A DNA stretch of 64,000 nt from Gynuella sunshinyii YC6258 (lineage in GTDB: Bacteria; Pseudomonadota; Gammaproteobacteria; Pseudomonadales; Natronospirillaceae): the NCBI RefSeq assembly GCF_000940805.1, contig NZ_CP007142.1:5494593-5558592 (forward strand). Direction: 5' to 3'. Positions 55,433-64,000 of the stretch are shown piece after piece (position 1 is the stretch's first letter; each line of letters begins with the position of its first letter). The position numbers and the translations under genes were made by a program. The notes beneath the pieces are model-generated. The model had not been told where the DNA came from and ran no database searches. It worked only from the letters and a program-made list of their open reading frames with translations.

Positions 55433-56329
55433 GTGGAACTGAATTTGCTGAAAGCTCTGTATCTCTATTCGAAGGAACGTTGTCCATCCGCTATTTTATT
55501 GGTTATCTCTGTTATTTTATCTATCTCAGTACTGGACGGTCCTGATTCTGTTCTATCCATTTCAGCGTTGTTAATTTCCGCAACGCTATTTTTATTTTTG
55601 ATTCGCTTGAGTGATGACATCTGCGATCTGCCAATTGACCGGGTTGCTCATCCAGAGCGTTTACTGTGCCGCGATCAAACCAGCCTTAGAAAACTGAAAC
55701 AGTTTCGGTTGCTTACCATACCAGTGATTTTCTTCATAACCCTGCCGGCAGCCGAAGACACCCTATTGACAGCGGCTTTCTTACTGTCGGTATTACTGAT
55801 GTGTTGGTTGTTTTTTCTATACAAACCCACAATGCCGACGCTTGTTCATACCCTTTTACTGAATGGTTCGCTGGCATTTTTCCCCCTACACTCAAGCTTA
55901 TTGATAAAAGGCTACATAAATAGCTTTGCCATGTATATGGCCATGTATTTTTGGTTTGGTAGTGTTGCCCATGACCTTTCACACTCTCTGGTCGACATAC
56001 GCCAGATAACGATCGATAAAATAAAACCATTGAATCGAATTAATCAGAATTATCTCGCCTTTTCGTCATTGGTGTTTTTTTCCGCCAGCACGATCACAGG
56101 GTTTTTGCTCTATGTTTTAAAAATGGTTGAACCTGCTTTTTTCTATCTATTACTGATCAATTTTTCTATTGTGCTGTATCTGGAATACCACCTTATCAAA
56201 AAACCAAACCAGCAAACTGCTGCACCATTTTATGTATTCGGATTTATTTTTTTTCTCACCCCGGTGTTGGCAGAAATCATTTGGAAATGTACAAAACTGT
56301 ATTTTTCCATACACATAGTTACCATTTAA
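55433..56329 (+). CDS. UbiA-like membrane prenyltransferase-family protein
   Basis: A 298-residue polytopic membrane protein with about 8-9 hydrophobic segments. The first aspartate-rich motif of the UbiA superfamily is recognisable: DDICDLPIDRVAHPER (Asp61, 62, 65, 69, then HPxR). The second motif is weaker (HDLSHSLVDIRQITIDKIKP). Family members attach prenyl chains to aromatic rings or to glycerol phosphate. It starts with GTG and has a poor binding site. The gene is unusually AT-rich compared with the genes around it. It is not convincingly MenA. It is separated by 686 nt from the lipid-type genes that follow, so membership of that cluster is possible but unproven. Confidence 0.6.
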   Translation: MELNLLKALYLYSKERCPSAILLVISVILSISVLDGPDSVLSISALLISATLFLFLIRLSDDICDLPIDRVAHPERLLCRDQTSLRKLKQFRLLTIPVIFFITLPAAEDTLLTAAFLLSVLLMCWLFFLYKPTMPTLVHTLLLNGSLAFFPLHSSLLIKGYINSFAMYMAMYFWFGSVAHDLSHSLVDIRQITIDKIKPLNRINQNYLAFSSLVFFSASTITGFLLYVLKMVEPAFFYLLLINFSIVLYLEYHLIKKPNQQTAAPFYVFGFIFFLTPVLAEIIWKCTKLYFSIHIVTI

Positions 56330-57015
56330 ACGGATATTTTCAGGAAACCTCCTACCAAAGTAGGGATGAACAAAGTACAGAAAATTTCTACTATATTCGT
56401 GCGTCCTCTGTTACATAAACAAGGGCATACGCTTCAAAAATTCCGCCAAATAAGACTCACCATTATTGGGAAATATGTTTCATCATTTAATCTGTGTTTT
56501 CTGATTACTATCTATATGTCCGAGTTTTTTCTGAACATTTTTACATCCATATGAGCATTTGCCAGGAATATAGCTGACATCCAAAACCGACTCTGATCCA
56601 GAATAATCGCTTACCACTTATAAACAGACAAATACAACACAATGCCGGTTAAAGGAGGGCTCTAAATAATTACCTACGTTGTCACTACTGCATTAAAAAC
56701 CTGCTCAAGTCAGTCATTTGTGGTTTATAAAATCCCTCTTTGGAATCGCATACTCGCACCGCTTCTGCTACCGCTGACCTGCAACACAACCTAACTTCGC
56801 CCTGGTGGATTGATTACAGGTTTTTTGCCTTGCCCTGGATTCCTGATAGACATTATCAAGAGGCCCCCTGAATACGCGAGTCCAATTACGATATTGGAAC
56901 GACTGAACGGCTTTATTTTTTTAACAGACATGTCATTGCCCGAGGGCAAGCCACGATTTTTGTTTTCCGCCATTCATAGCGGGAAGCGCTTTTTTTTGAA
57001 AAGAGAACCCACAAA
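56330..57015. other. Intergenic leader of the lipid-type operon
   Basis: About 690 nt. A short frame at 56810-57019 (TTG start, 69 codons) ends in an ATGA overlap with the next gene, but shows no family resemblance. A weak AGCG/CGCT hairpin with a T8 run lies about 25-40 nt before the next start codon and could act as an attenuator. No clear promoter hexamers. Confidence 0.4.
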
Positions 57016-59646
57016 ATGAACCAGCATCTGAATATTGAACGTACAAAACTACTCGAACTGATTAACTTCAACAAAACCATCGCCAAAGCCCGTGGAGCCT
57101 ATTTGTATAGTGATACAGGCGATGTTTATCTGGATTTCACCAGTCAGTTTGGCGCGGTGCCTTTTGGACATAATCCGGATTTTCTGTGGCAAACCCTCAT
57201 AGCGCAACAGGCCATGGAACCCGGGGTGATGATTCAGCCATTTAGTACAGAAGGCGCCAGGAAATTATCGGAAATGCTGGTCCGGTTTGCTCCGGGAGAT
57301 TTGGAATATGTAACCTTTGGTTGTACCGGTGCTGAGGTGGTGGAAATCGCCATCAAGATGGCCAAAGCCAAAACCCGGCGCAATGCTGTTCTATCTACCG
57401 AAAACAGTTTCCATGGCAAAACTATGGCTGCAGTACTGGCAACTGGAAACAGCTACTACAGCGAATGTTTCTATCCCGCCAGCGAGGCCTTCGCTCATGT
57501 TCCCTACAGCGATGTCGAAGCTCTGGAAAACGCCCTGGCCAGCAAACAATATGCGGCTTTTATCGTTGAACCGATTCAAGGCGAGGGCGGGATGGTGGTC
57601 CCGCAAGCTGGTTATTTGAAGGTATGTGAACAGCTGTGCAGAAAATATGGCACGCTGTTGATTGTCGATGAAGTCCAAACCGGTCTGGGGCGCACGGGTA
57701 AACTGTTTGCGTGCGATCATGAAAATGTGGAGCCGGATATTCTACTCATTGCCAAAGCTCTCAGCGGCGGTCTTATTCCTATCAGCGCCTGTCTCGCCAA
57801 TAAACGTGCCTGGAGCAAAGACTTTGGTCAACGCCATAGTGCGACATTTGCCAACAATCATCTGGCGGCAATGATTGGCTGCAAGGTGATGGAAAAGCTG
57901 ACAGAGGAGCCGGACATCCTCGATCATGTCTGCCAATCCGGTGATTATCTGCATCAACAACTGACCGCATTAATCAGCAAATTCCCGGCCGCATTTGCGG
58001 CTGCCAGTGGCCGTGGTCTGATGCAGGGACTGGTACTAAAGGATTGGGTCGATGAAGAATCTTATTTGTGCCCGACCATTTCCGGCCAGGGCTTCATAGT
58101 GCCACTTGTGTCCGCATATCTGCTGAACCGTCATCATATTTTCACCATGCCGACACTGAACGATAACAATGTACTGCGCCTGCAGCCAAATTATCTGATT
58201 ACGCACGAAGAAATCGATACATTAATCCATGCGCTTGACAAAGTGGGCACCCTGATCACCGAAGGCAAATTCTCCGAACTGCTCCGTGCCGCCATCGGTC
58301 TAAAGCCACAATCCCCTCAAATCACCACACGCCCTTATAGAAATCAAACCATCGTTCCGGCAGGTGAGAAGCTGGGAACCTTTTGTTTTTTCGTCCATCC
58401 GGTCACGGAAATGCATACCATCGATTGTATGCCAGGAGGCCGAGATGCGTATGACGCCATTGAAACAGAGAAAGTACTGAACTGGTTGGACAACGCCAAA
58501 TCCCTTTACGGTGATGCTGCACCAGCCTATTACATGCCGTGTATTCCCTCGGCCAACGGTGGATATGTGGATGGTTGGTTGATCAGTAGTCTGTTGACAC
58601 CGAAAGATATGATGCGACTGCCCAAGGATGAGAAAAACCGCCTGATGGACAGTTACATCGATATCGCCCAGGAAAAAGGGGCCAATGTCATCGGCCTCGG
58701 TGCTTTTACCTCGGTGATTACCCGCAGCGGAACCACAGTGGCTGATTGTGGGACACCGGTCACCACCGGCAATGCATTTACCGCGCTAACCAGTACTGAC
58801 AGCGTGCGTCAGATCTGTCAGGCCAGGGACATCGACACAGGTTATATGACACTTGGCATCGTTGGCGTTTCCGGTTCTGTCGGACGCTTGTGCTTTCTGG
58901 ATATCGGCGCTGAGTTTCAAAAAGTCTGTTTGATTGGAAATGCCCGGAATCTGAATAATGTGGAGAAACTCGAAGTCGTAGCGGGTGAATTCATACTGAA
59001 GCTCTTTACCAGCAACATCTCCAGTCAACTCAAGCCCATGTTCCAGACTCTGGTTGAAGCGGATATCAACCTCAACCTGATCAATTCATTCGATATTGAT
59101 CAGAATAACGATTACCCGGGCGAAAAATTCCGCCAGATATATCTGACCGTACAGCAGAAATTCCGGGATCATCACGGTGACCTTAAAAACTTTCCACTGC
59201 TGTTAACCAATGACATCGAAAACACTCTGCCGATCTGCGATGTCGTCATCACAGCAACCAGTAACGGTGAGGCATTTATCCAGCCGGAATTACTTGCTGA
59301 AGGAGCAATTGTTTGCGATGTCGCAAGACCATCTGATCTGCAACAGGAAGTCAGACAAAAACGTGCTGATATTACCGCGTACGATGGTGGTTTGGTTCAA
59401 CTGCCGGCAGCTCTTCGCTTCGGTGGCCCAAATATCGCTGAGCTGGATTTGGGCGTCACTCTCGCCTGTCTTGCCGAAACAGTCATCCTGACTATGTCAC
59501 AGGTCAAACATAGCTACAGCCTCGGAGGTGTATCCTCGATTGAAGAAGCCAGAGACGTTTTTCAAATGGCGCTCAAACATGGATTTAACACCCATTTATA
59601 CGAGGATGACATCACAGGTCCGGTGTTATCTAAAGAATATGCGTAA
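57016..59646 (+). CDS. Class III aminotransferase fused to AAR-like acyl (thioester) reductase
   Basis: An 876-residue fusion. The N-terminal 440 residues are a class III PLP aminotransferase, with pyridine-binding Asp218 (LLIVDEVQTGLGRTG) and Schiff-base Lys247 (AKALSGGLIP). From about 450 the protein resembles cyanobacterial long-chain acyl-ACP reductase: FFVHPVTEMHTIDCMPGG, GANVIGLGAFTS (~560), TTGNAFTA, the Rossmann motif GIVGVSGSVGR (~614), and LACLAE with Cys818, matching the AAR nucleophile. Expected chemistry: reduce an acyl thioester to aldehyde, then transaminate to a primary amine. PigE (prodigiosin) and TamH (tambjamine) pair the same activities with a different reductase type. 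The gene leads a five-gene run ending in lipid head-group enzymes. The substrate chain is unknown. Confidence 0.85.
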   Translation: MNQHLNIERTKLLELINFNKTIAKARGAYLYSDTGDVYLDFTSQFGAVPFGHNPDFLWQTLIAQQAMEPGVMIQPFSTEGARKLSEMLVRFAPGDLEYVTFGCTGAEVVEIAIKMAKAKTRRNAVLSTENSFHGKTMAAVLATGNSYYSECFYPASEAFAHVPYSDVEALENALASKQYAAFIVEPIQGEGGMVVPQAGYLKVCEQLCRKYGTLLIVDEVQTGLGRTGKLFACDHENVEPDILLIAKALSGGLIPISACLANKRAWSKDFGQRHSATFANNHLAAMIGCKVMEKLTEEPDILDHVCQSGDYLHQQLTALISKFPAAFAAASGRGLMQGLVLKDWVDEESYLCPTISGQGFIVPLVSAYLLNRHHIFTMPTLNDNNVLRLQPNYLITHEEIDTLIHALDKVGTLITEGKFSELLRAAIGLKPQSPQITTRPYRNQTIVPAGEKLGTFCFFVHPVTEMHTIDCMPGGRDAYDAIETEKVLNWLDNAKSLYGDAAPAYYMPCIPSANGGYVDGWLISSLLTPKDMMRLPKDEKNRLMDSYIDIAQEKGANVIGLGAFTSVITRSGTTVADCGTPVTTGNAFTALTSTDSVRQICQARDIDTGYMTLGIVGVSGSVGRLCFLDIGAEFQKVCLIGNARNLNNVEKLEVVAGEFILKLFTSNISSQLKPMFQTLVEADINLNLINSFDIDQNNDYPGEKFRQIYLTVQQKFRDHHGDLKNFPLLLTNDIENTLPICDVVITATSNGEAFIQPELLAEGAIVCDVARPSDLQQEVRQKRADITAYDGGLVQLPAALRFGGPNIAELDLGVTLACLAETVILTMSQVKHSYSLGGVSSIEEARDVFQMALKHGFNTHLYEDDITGPVLSKEYA

Positions 59647-59664
59647 TTAACAAGGAGTTTTAAG

Positions 59665-62379
59665 ATGTCCGATACTACTCATTTCCCCCTGGTCATTCAC
59701 TGGAACCAACCACTGCCCGACTCCGCAGGATCACCGTTACTATTACGAAAAAATCTCGGCGGCAAAGGTGCTGCCTTATGGGATCTGCTCAATGTGATGT
59801 GCATGCCGGTGCCTCAGTTCTGCTGTATCACAGCCAGCGCATTTACAGCCACTCTTGAGCATAATAACCTGCACGCTCTGATCGACTGGCTTGATCATCC
59901 AACCCAGCCACTGCCCATGAGTGAACAGAATATCCGGTCCCGCATTCTTAATTGCGACATTCCCGGTACCATCATTTCCGAGATAACAACATTCCTCCAG
60001 CAATACCCAGATAACTATTTTGCGGTACGCAGCAGCGGAACCGTTGAGGATGGCACGGAGGCCTCATTTGCGGGTCTGTTCCAGTCCATACTTAATGTAC
60101 GTCACCTGCCTGATGTGCTGGATGCCGTCAAAAACTGCTGGTGTTCACTATTCAACGAGCGGGTGCAGACTTACATGTCCAAGCAGCGGACCTCGGTACC
60201 CCTGGGATTAGCACTGGTACTGCAAAGACTGGTGCCGGCCGAAAAAAGCGGTGTTCTGTTTACGGTCGATCCGGTTCGCGGTGCCGATACAGAAATCCTG
60301 ATCGAAGCAACCTTTGGCCTTGGAGAGGCATTGGTGTCCGGTGCTGTGACACCCGATCTTTATCGATACGACTGGTACCGGGAAAGCGAATGCGAGCGGG
60401 TCATTGCGGAAAAAGAATATCAGTGTGTCAGAATCGACAGTGCACCATTTATCCAGCTTGAGCCCATCGATGCGCAACAGGCAACACAACCGGTACTGTC
60501 CACTCAGGAAGTCAGTGAACTGGCCAGACTCGGATTAAGCATTCAAACTCAGACCGGTTTTCCGGTAGATATTGAATGGGCCCTTGTAAACAATGAATTC
60601 TTTATTCTGCAAAGCCGGCCTATCACCCAGTTTGGCTATGCCGCCATTCCCGGCGAATGGACGACGGCCGACTATCGTGATGGAGGAGTCTCTTCCAGCA
60701 TTTGTACGCCTTATATGGCCTCTTTGTACAAATACGTCATCGATTCCACCATGGGTGCTTATCTGCAACGTCTGCATCTGGCCGAAAAAACTGTCAATGT
60801 CTGGCAGAGAAGCTTTTTTGGCCGACCCTACTGGAACCTCGGTGAAGTGAAAAAATGTCTGGCCAAAATTCCCGGTTTTAATGAGCGGGTCTTTGATGAA
60901 GGGCTGGGTATCACACCCCGCTACAAAGGTGACGGCATGGTAACCAGAACGACCCTGAAAACCCTGGTCAATGGCATCAGAACCTTAACGACTATTAATG
61001 CCAGCGTGAAGCGCAAACTACGCGAGTCACCGCAGTTTGCCAAACAACAGCGGGCCCGCTTGCAGCAGTTGGCGGCAACGGATTTCAGTGCCATGCCTGA
61101 CGCAGACCTATTCAGTTGCTATGAGACATTTATCCAACAAGAATATTTCGTCAGTGAATCGACCTATTTCGATTTTATTTACGACAATACCAACCTGAAT
61201 GGTCTGTTCAAGGATGAAGTGGAGAAAACCTCTTTTGATATGAGTCAGTTTCCACTACTACTCAGCGGTCTTTCCGGGGTATCACATATGACCCCTATTG
61301 AACATTTATGGAAACTGAGAGATCAGATTCTGGCGCAGAAAGATACCCGCAACTATTGGCTCGACAGCAGCATTACCAAAATCGTCGAAGACCTCAATGA
61401 CAATCGTCAGGAATATCATCTCGATGATGTCCGGCGGTATCTGGATACCTTCGGGCATCACTCCAGGCAGGAACTGGATCTGCTGGTACCCCGCTATGTG
61501 GAAAACCCGACGTATGTAATAGAACAATTAAAAGAAGTTCTGTTACAGAGTACCGACAAGGATCCGAGATCCCGTAACGATGCACAACAAAGTAAAAACC
61601 AAGCCGTTAAAGAGGCACTGATACAGGCAGCTCCATTGCTCAAACGCCGTTCATTTAAGCGTAAGCTGGATCAGGTTCGGGAGTTTTTGTGGTGGCGCGA
61701 GGAGCTTCGCGATCTGTCGGTACAGTTTTATCTTTATGTACGGAAAATAACAGTGGAAGTGGAAAAACGACTGCTAAAAACCGGCATACTGCAGCAGCCG
61801 AACGATGTGTTTTTCCTCGAAATGGCCGACCTGATCGCCATTGTCCGTGGAAACATGAAAGCTGAAGAGGCACGCAAAGCCGTTATCAGAAACCGCCACT
61901 ACTACTTGAGTTTCGCCCACTATGACATTGCTGATGAAGTGGGAGAACGCCACGGCAGCTTCGCCGGCATCTCCACTCTGCAGGATCATCAGTATGACAC
62001 CAATGCCATCAAAGGAGTGGCTGGCAGCCCCGGTACGGTGACCGGCATCGCCCGCGTCATCGCTGATATCGATGACGCCGACCGGCTGCAGCCAGAAGAC
62101 ATTCTGGTCACCCGCTGCACTGACCCCGGTTGGACACCCAAGTTTTCGATGCTCAGTGGAGTGGTCACAGAAACCGGGGGAATATTGTCCCATGCCGCGG
62201 TGATCTGTCGCGAATACGGTATCCCAGCAGTACTGGCGGTCAAACACGCTACCCGCACAATCAAGGATGGCGAAACCATTACCATTGATGGCAGTCATGG
62301 ACGGGTAATACTGGCAGACCCATCCTCTCAGGAAAATTCCTCGGCGTCCCGCACAGCAGAGACCGAGGCCACGGTGTAA
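59665..62379 (+). CDS. PEP-synthase-like phosphotransferase (PigC / rifampicin-phosphotransferase-like)
   Basis: A 904-residue protein with an N-terminal PEP/pyruvate-dikinase ATP-binding domain (LGGKGAALWDL ~32, VRSSGTVEDGTEASFAG ~130, FTVDPVRGADTEILIEATFG, EWALVNNEFFILQSRPI ~305). A long helical middle follows, then a C-terminal phosphohistidine domain with His843 (GGILSHAAVICREYGIP). The PEP-binding barrel of true PEP synthase is absent. Rifampicin phosphotransferases and the prodigiosin/tambjamine condensing enzymes PigC/TamQ share this layout and size. It could phosphorylate a lipid alcohol or ligate the amine made by the preceding gene. The start has AAGGAG, 18 nt after the previous stop. 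Confidence 0.8.
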   Translation: MSDTTHFPLVIHWNQPLPDSAGSPLLLRKNLGGKGAALWDLLNVMCMPVPQFCCITASAFTATLEHNNLHALIDWLDHPTQPLPMSEQNIRSRILNCDIPGTIISEITTFLQQYPDNYFAVRSSGTVEDGTEASFAGLFQSILNVRHLPDVLDAVKNCWCSLFNERVQTYMSKQRTSVPLGLALVLQRLVPAEKSGVLFTVDPVRGADTEILIEATFGLGEALVSGAVTPDLYRYDWYRESECERVIAEKEYQCVRIDSAPFIQLEPIDAQQATQPVLSTQEVSELARLGLSIQTQTGFPVDIEWALVNNEFFILQSRPITQFGYAAIPGEWTTADYRDGGVSSSICTPYMASLYKYVIDSTMGAYLQRLHLAEKTVNVWQRSFFGRPYWNLGEVKKCLAKIPGFNERVFDEGLGITPRYKGDGMVTRTTLKTLVNGIRTLTTINASVKRKLRESPQFAKQQRARLQQLAATDFSAMPDADLFSCYETFIQQEYFVSESTYFDFIYDNTNLNGLFKDEVEKTSFDMSQFPLLLSGLSGVSHMTPIEHLWKLRDQILAQKDTRNYWLDSSITKIVEDLNDNRQEYHLDDVRRYLDTFGHHSRQELDLLVPRYVENPTYVIEQLKEVLLQSTDKDPRSRNDAQQSKNQAVKEALIQAAPLLKRRSFKRKLDQVREFLWWREELRDLSVQFYLYVRKITVEVEKRLLKTGILQQPNDVFFLEMADLIAIVRGNMKAEEARKAVIRNRHYYLSFAHYDIADEVGERHGSFAGISTLQDHQYDTNAIKGVAGSPGTVTGIARVIADIDDADRLQPEDILVTRCTDPGWTPKFSMLSGVVTETGGILSHAAVICREYGIPAVLAVKHATRTIKDGETITIDGSHGRVILADPSSQENSSASRTAETEATV

Positions 62380-62387
62380 AGGATATT

Positions 62388-63020
62388 ATGAGACTCATCG
62401 GTATTTATAACGCTCCGGCATGGGTCACCATGCTGGGCCTGAGTTCGGCCGTGTGCAGCTGTTTTCTGGCCTTGACCGGGCATCATGCCTTTGCACTGAC
62501 AGCCCTGATCTGGGCAGGCATCTTTGATCTATTCGATGGCATGGTGGCACGTAAATGCCGGCCGACGATGGAGCAGTCCCGGCTGGGCATGCACCTGGAT
62601 TCCATCGTCGACGTAATCAGCTTCGGCATCACACCGGCCATAATTGTCACCAGCCTGCATACAACCGGCTGGAGTCTTGTTATCGCAGTATTTTATGTCT
62701 GTGCTGCTGCCCAACGGCTGACATACTTTAACGTCATGCAGGAAGACAGCCCGCAACCATTGCAATTTTATCTCGGTCTGCCGGTGACCTTTGCCGCGCT
62801 TATTTTTGGTGTTGGCCTGGCGTTCATGCGTTTTCTCCCCGACGCAATGAATATTTACTATGCCAACGGTTTGCTGTTGATCACCGGTCTGTTGTTTATC
62901 ACCCCATTCAAAATGCCCAAACCCAAAGGCACGGTCTACCTGTTCATGCCGACACTGGCAGTCCTGTTTACCGGCTTCTGGATATGGCAGGGGATCTATG
63001 GAGGAAATCATTTTGTCTGA
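62388..63020 (+). CDS. CDP-alcohol phosphatidyltransferase, PS-synthase-like
   Basis: A 210-residue membrane enzyme with the CDP-alcohol phosphotransferase signature: DGMVAR, then GMHLDSIVD about 11 residues later, giving the metal-binding Asp set. The sequence around it (SFGITPAIIVTSL) is that of PssA-type phosphatidylserine synthases. It would transfer serine onto a CDP-activated lipid. A decarboxylase gene two positions downstream supports serine as the head group. It starts 8 nt after the preceding gene with AAAGGA. Confidence 0.88.
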   Translation: MRLIGIYNAPAWVTMLGLSSAVCSCFLALTGHHAFALTALIWAGIFDLFDGMVARKCRPTMEQSRLGMHLDSIVDVISFGITPAIIVTSLHTTGWSLVIAVFYVCAAAQRLTYFNVMQEDSPQPLQFYLGLPVTFAALIFGVGLAFMRFLPDAMNIYYANGLLLITGLLFITPFKMPKPKGTVYLFMPTLAVLFTGFWIWQGIYGGNHFV

Positions 63021-63558
63021 AGTCATCATCACCGCACTGTGGCTTATGGTGCCACTCATTTTATCCGGTTCGTTCCACATGCTGGTGGTCAGGAAGAACT
63101 GGTTGTCATCCTGGGCAATCCCCATTCATGTGCGCGCTTTTGGCCGCAATAAAACCTGGCGTGGAGTCGTGGTTATGATTCTGGGCACCATTCCTGGCAC
63201 CGTTCTGCTCAACCTGGCTGCGCCTCTGGCCGGGAATCTTATTCTGGTTGATATCACCCAGGTGCATCCATTGCTTCTCGGAGCACTGCTTGGACTCGGC
63301 TATGTCATCGCGGAACTCCCCAACTCTTACCTTAAACGCCGGCTGAATATTCCTCCCGGACAACAGGCATCGCGTCATGCTTTCTGGTTCACACTACTGG
63401 ATCAGGCAGATTCCGCCATCGGTTGTGCCTTGGTATATGCCATCCTCACCGATATACCGATTGCAGTATTTATGTGGATCATCCTGCTCGGCCCGCTGGT
63501 GCATTTAATCGCCAACGTTGCACTGTACAGCGCTGGCCTGCGAAAACATCCTTTCTAA
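62998..63558 (+). CDS. CarS/DUF46-like CDP-alcohol (CDP-archaeol-type) synthase
   Basis: A 186-residue membrane protein with 4-5 hydrophobic segments and motifs of the DUF46/CarS family: FGRNKTWRG, ELPNSYLKRRLNIPPG and LLDQADSAIG. CarS makes CDP-archaeol from CTP in archaea; bacterial CdsA makes CDP-diacylglycerol and is longer, with a different C-terminal signature. Its start overlaps the previous gene by 23 nt; a TTG at 63013 with GGAGG 8 nt upstream is an alternative start. It would supply the CDP-activated lipid for the PssA-like enzyme. The alcohol it activates may not be ordinary diacylglycerol. Confidence 0.8.
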   Translation: MEEIILSEVIITALWLMVPLILSGSFHMLVVRKNWLSSWAIPIHVRAFGRNKTWRGVVVMILGTIPGTVLLNLAAPLAGNLILVDITQVHPLLLGALLGLGYVIAELPNSYLKRRLNIPPGQQASRHAFWFTLLDQADSAIGCALVYAILTDIPIAVFMWIILLGPLVHLIANVALYSAGLRKHPF

Positions 63559-63573
63559 ACCGGAATATTTTTT

Positions 63574-64000
63574 ATGTCCCTCTCACTTGTGCAATATGTT
63601 AACCGGGAAACGTCCAAACAGGAGACGGAACGGGTTTATGGTGAACAGGAACTGATGTTTCTGTATCACAACAGACTTGGCAAACTGATACGTAAATATC
63701 TGATCCGCAAACCATGGTTCAGCCATTTGAATGCCATCCCCAAAAAAGTCTGGTTCAGCCGCAAACGGATTCCGCATTTCGCGGAGACGTTCGGGGTTGA
63801 TATTCTGGAAGCGGAAAAGCCTCTCGATCAGTATCAATCCCTTGATGAGTTTTTTAGCCGGCGGTTGAAGCCAACAGCACGGCCACTCTGCCAAGATCCA
63901 TTGGCACTGATTTCACCTGCCGATGGACGGGTGCTGGCATATCCCATCGATCAACACGCCGTTATGCAGATCAAGCAGCAACCGGTTGCGGTGGCAGAAC
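63574..64000 (+). CDS. psd: Phosphatidylserine decarboxylase, 5' part (cut by window end)
   Basis: The first 142 codons of a Psd-like proenzyme; the frame is still open at 64000. Recognisable stretches are IPHFAETFGVD, LDEFFSRRLKPTARP and ISPADGRVLAYP. The last contains the conserved SPADG motif with the Asp of the catalytic triad. The autocatalytic LGST-type cleavage site would lie beyond the window. It would turn the serine head group into ethanolamine after the PssA-like step. No strong ribosome-binding site precedes the ATG, which is 15 nt after the CarS-like gene. Confidence 0.9.
   Translation, partial: MSLSLVQYVNRETSKQETERVYGEQELMFLYHNRLGKLIRKYLIRKPWFSHLNAIPKKVWFSRKRIPHFAETFGVDILEAEKPLDQYQSLDEFFSRRLKPTARPLCQDPLALISPADGRVLAYPIDQHAVMQIKQQPVAVAE

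Noticed and set aside
55433-56329. menA (DHNA prenyltransferase) to complete the men pathway
   Set aside because: The UbiA motifs are divergent, the gene is far from the men operon and sits near lipid genes; typical MenA sequence is not visible.
59665-62379. Housekeeping PEP synthase (ppsA)
   Set aside because: The C-terminal PEP/pyruvate-binding barrel is absent and the middle region is a long helical domain unlike PpsA.
1-64000. tRNA, rRNA, CRISPR arrays, phage or IS transposase genes
   Set aside because: None recognised on reading both strands; only non-autonomous repeat elements were seen.

Overview
The window is chromosomal DNA of a Gram-negative gammaproteobacterium. Evidence is the men menaquinone operon, a type IV minor pilin operon, a gamma-type LexA box, a full-length Ada protein, a TRAP transporter and an exosortase. 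Moderate GC, many natural-product genes, a TRAP system and GH43 galactan degradation suggest a marine Oceanospirillales-type bacterium (Hahella/Gynuella/Saccharospirillum-like). That placement is inference; there is no rRNA to confirm it.

Layout. 0.1-9 kb: a minus-strand N-nitrosourea-type biosynthetic operon. It encodes a SznF-like diiron/cupin N-nitrosating enzyme, a Rieske ferredoxin, a SznE-like arginine methyltransferase, an MFS exporter, an HSL-type hydrolase and an ATP-grasp ligase. The DNA methyl-damage sensor and repair protein Ada lies just upstream, and a tandem-HTH regulator lies downstream. An 18-bp sequence matching the Ada box occurs once in front of ada and once in front of the regulator. 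9-16.7 kb: a complete menFDHBCE-menI operon making DHNA. 16.8-22.1 kb: a penicillin-acylase-family Ntn hydrolase and, divergently, xylBA. 22.2-26.4 kb: a minor pilin operon ending in an unusually large PilX-like protein. 27.4-28.9 kb: a secreted GH43 exo-galactanase with a ricin-type lectin domain. 29.7-34.6 kb: a LexA-controlled PA0069-type radical SAM gene, a short QueG-like Fe-S protein, a GNAT enzyme and a chemoreceptor. 35.1-38.1 kb: a TRAP transporter. 38.3-40 kb: a fused exosortase E/CPBP protease.

41.1-53.9 kb: a three-module NRPS, C-A(Phe-like)-T-E-C-A(Cys)-T-C-A(Cys)-T-TE, followed by a thioredoxin-reductase-like dithiol oxidase with a CPYC motif. Together they predict a peptide carrying a Cys-Cys disulfide. 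Two families of miniature inverted-repeat elements bracket this island: one copy of each at 38-40 kb, and both side by side at 55.0-55.4 kb.

55.4-64 kb: a lipid-type cluster. It holds a UbiA-like protein, a class III aminotransferase fused to a cyanobacterial-AAR-like acyl reductase, a PEP-synthase/PigC/rifampicin-phosphotransferase-like protein, a CDP-alcohol phosphatidyltransferase, a CarS/DUF46-like CDP-alcohol synthase and a phosphatidylserine decarboxylase cut by the window end. These could build an unusual amino- or phospholipid.

The strongest candidates for new biology are the nitrosourea operon with its built-in Ada repair and regulation, the Cys-Cys NRPS/dithiol-oxidase pair, and the lipid cluster.
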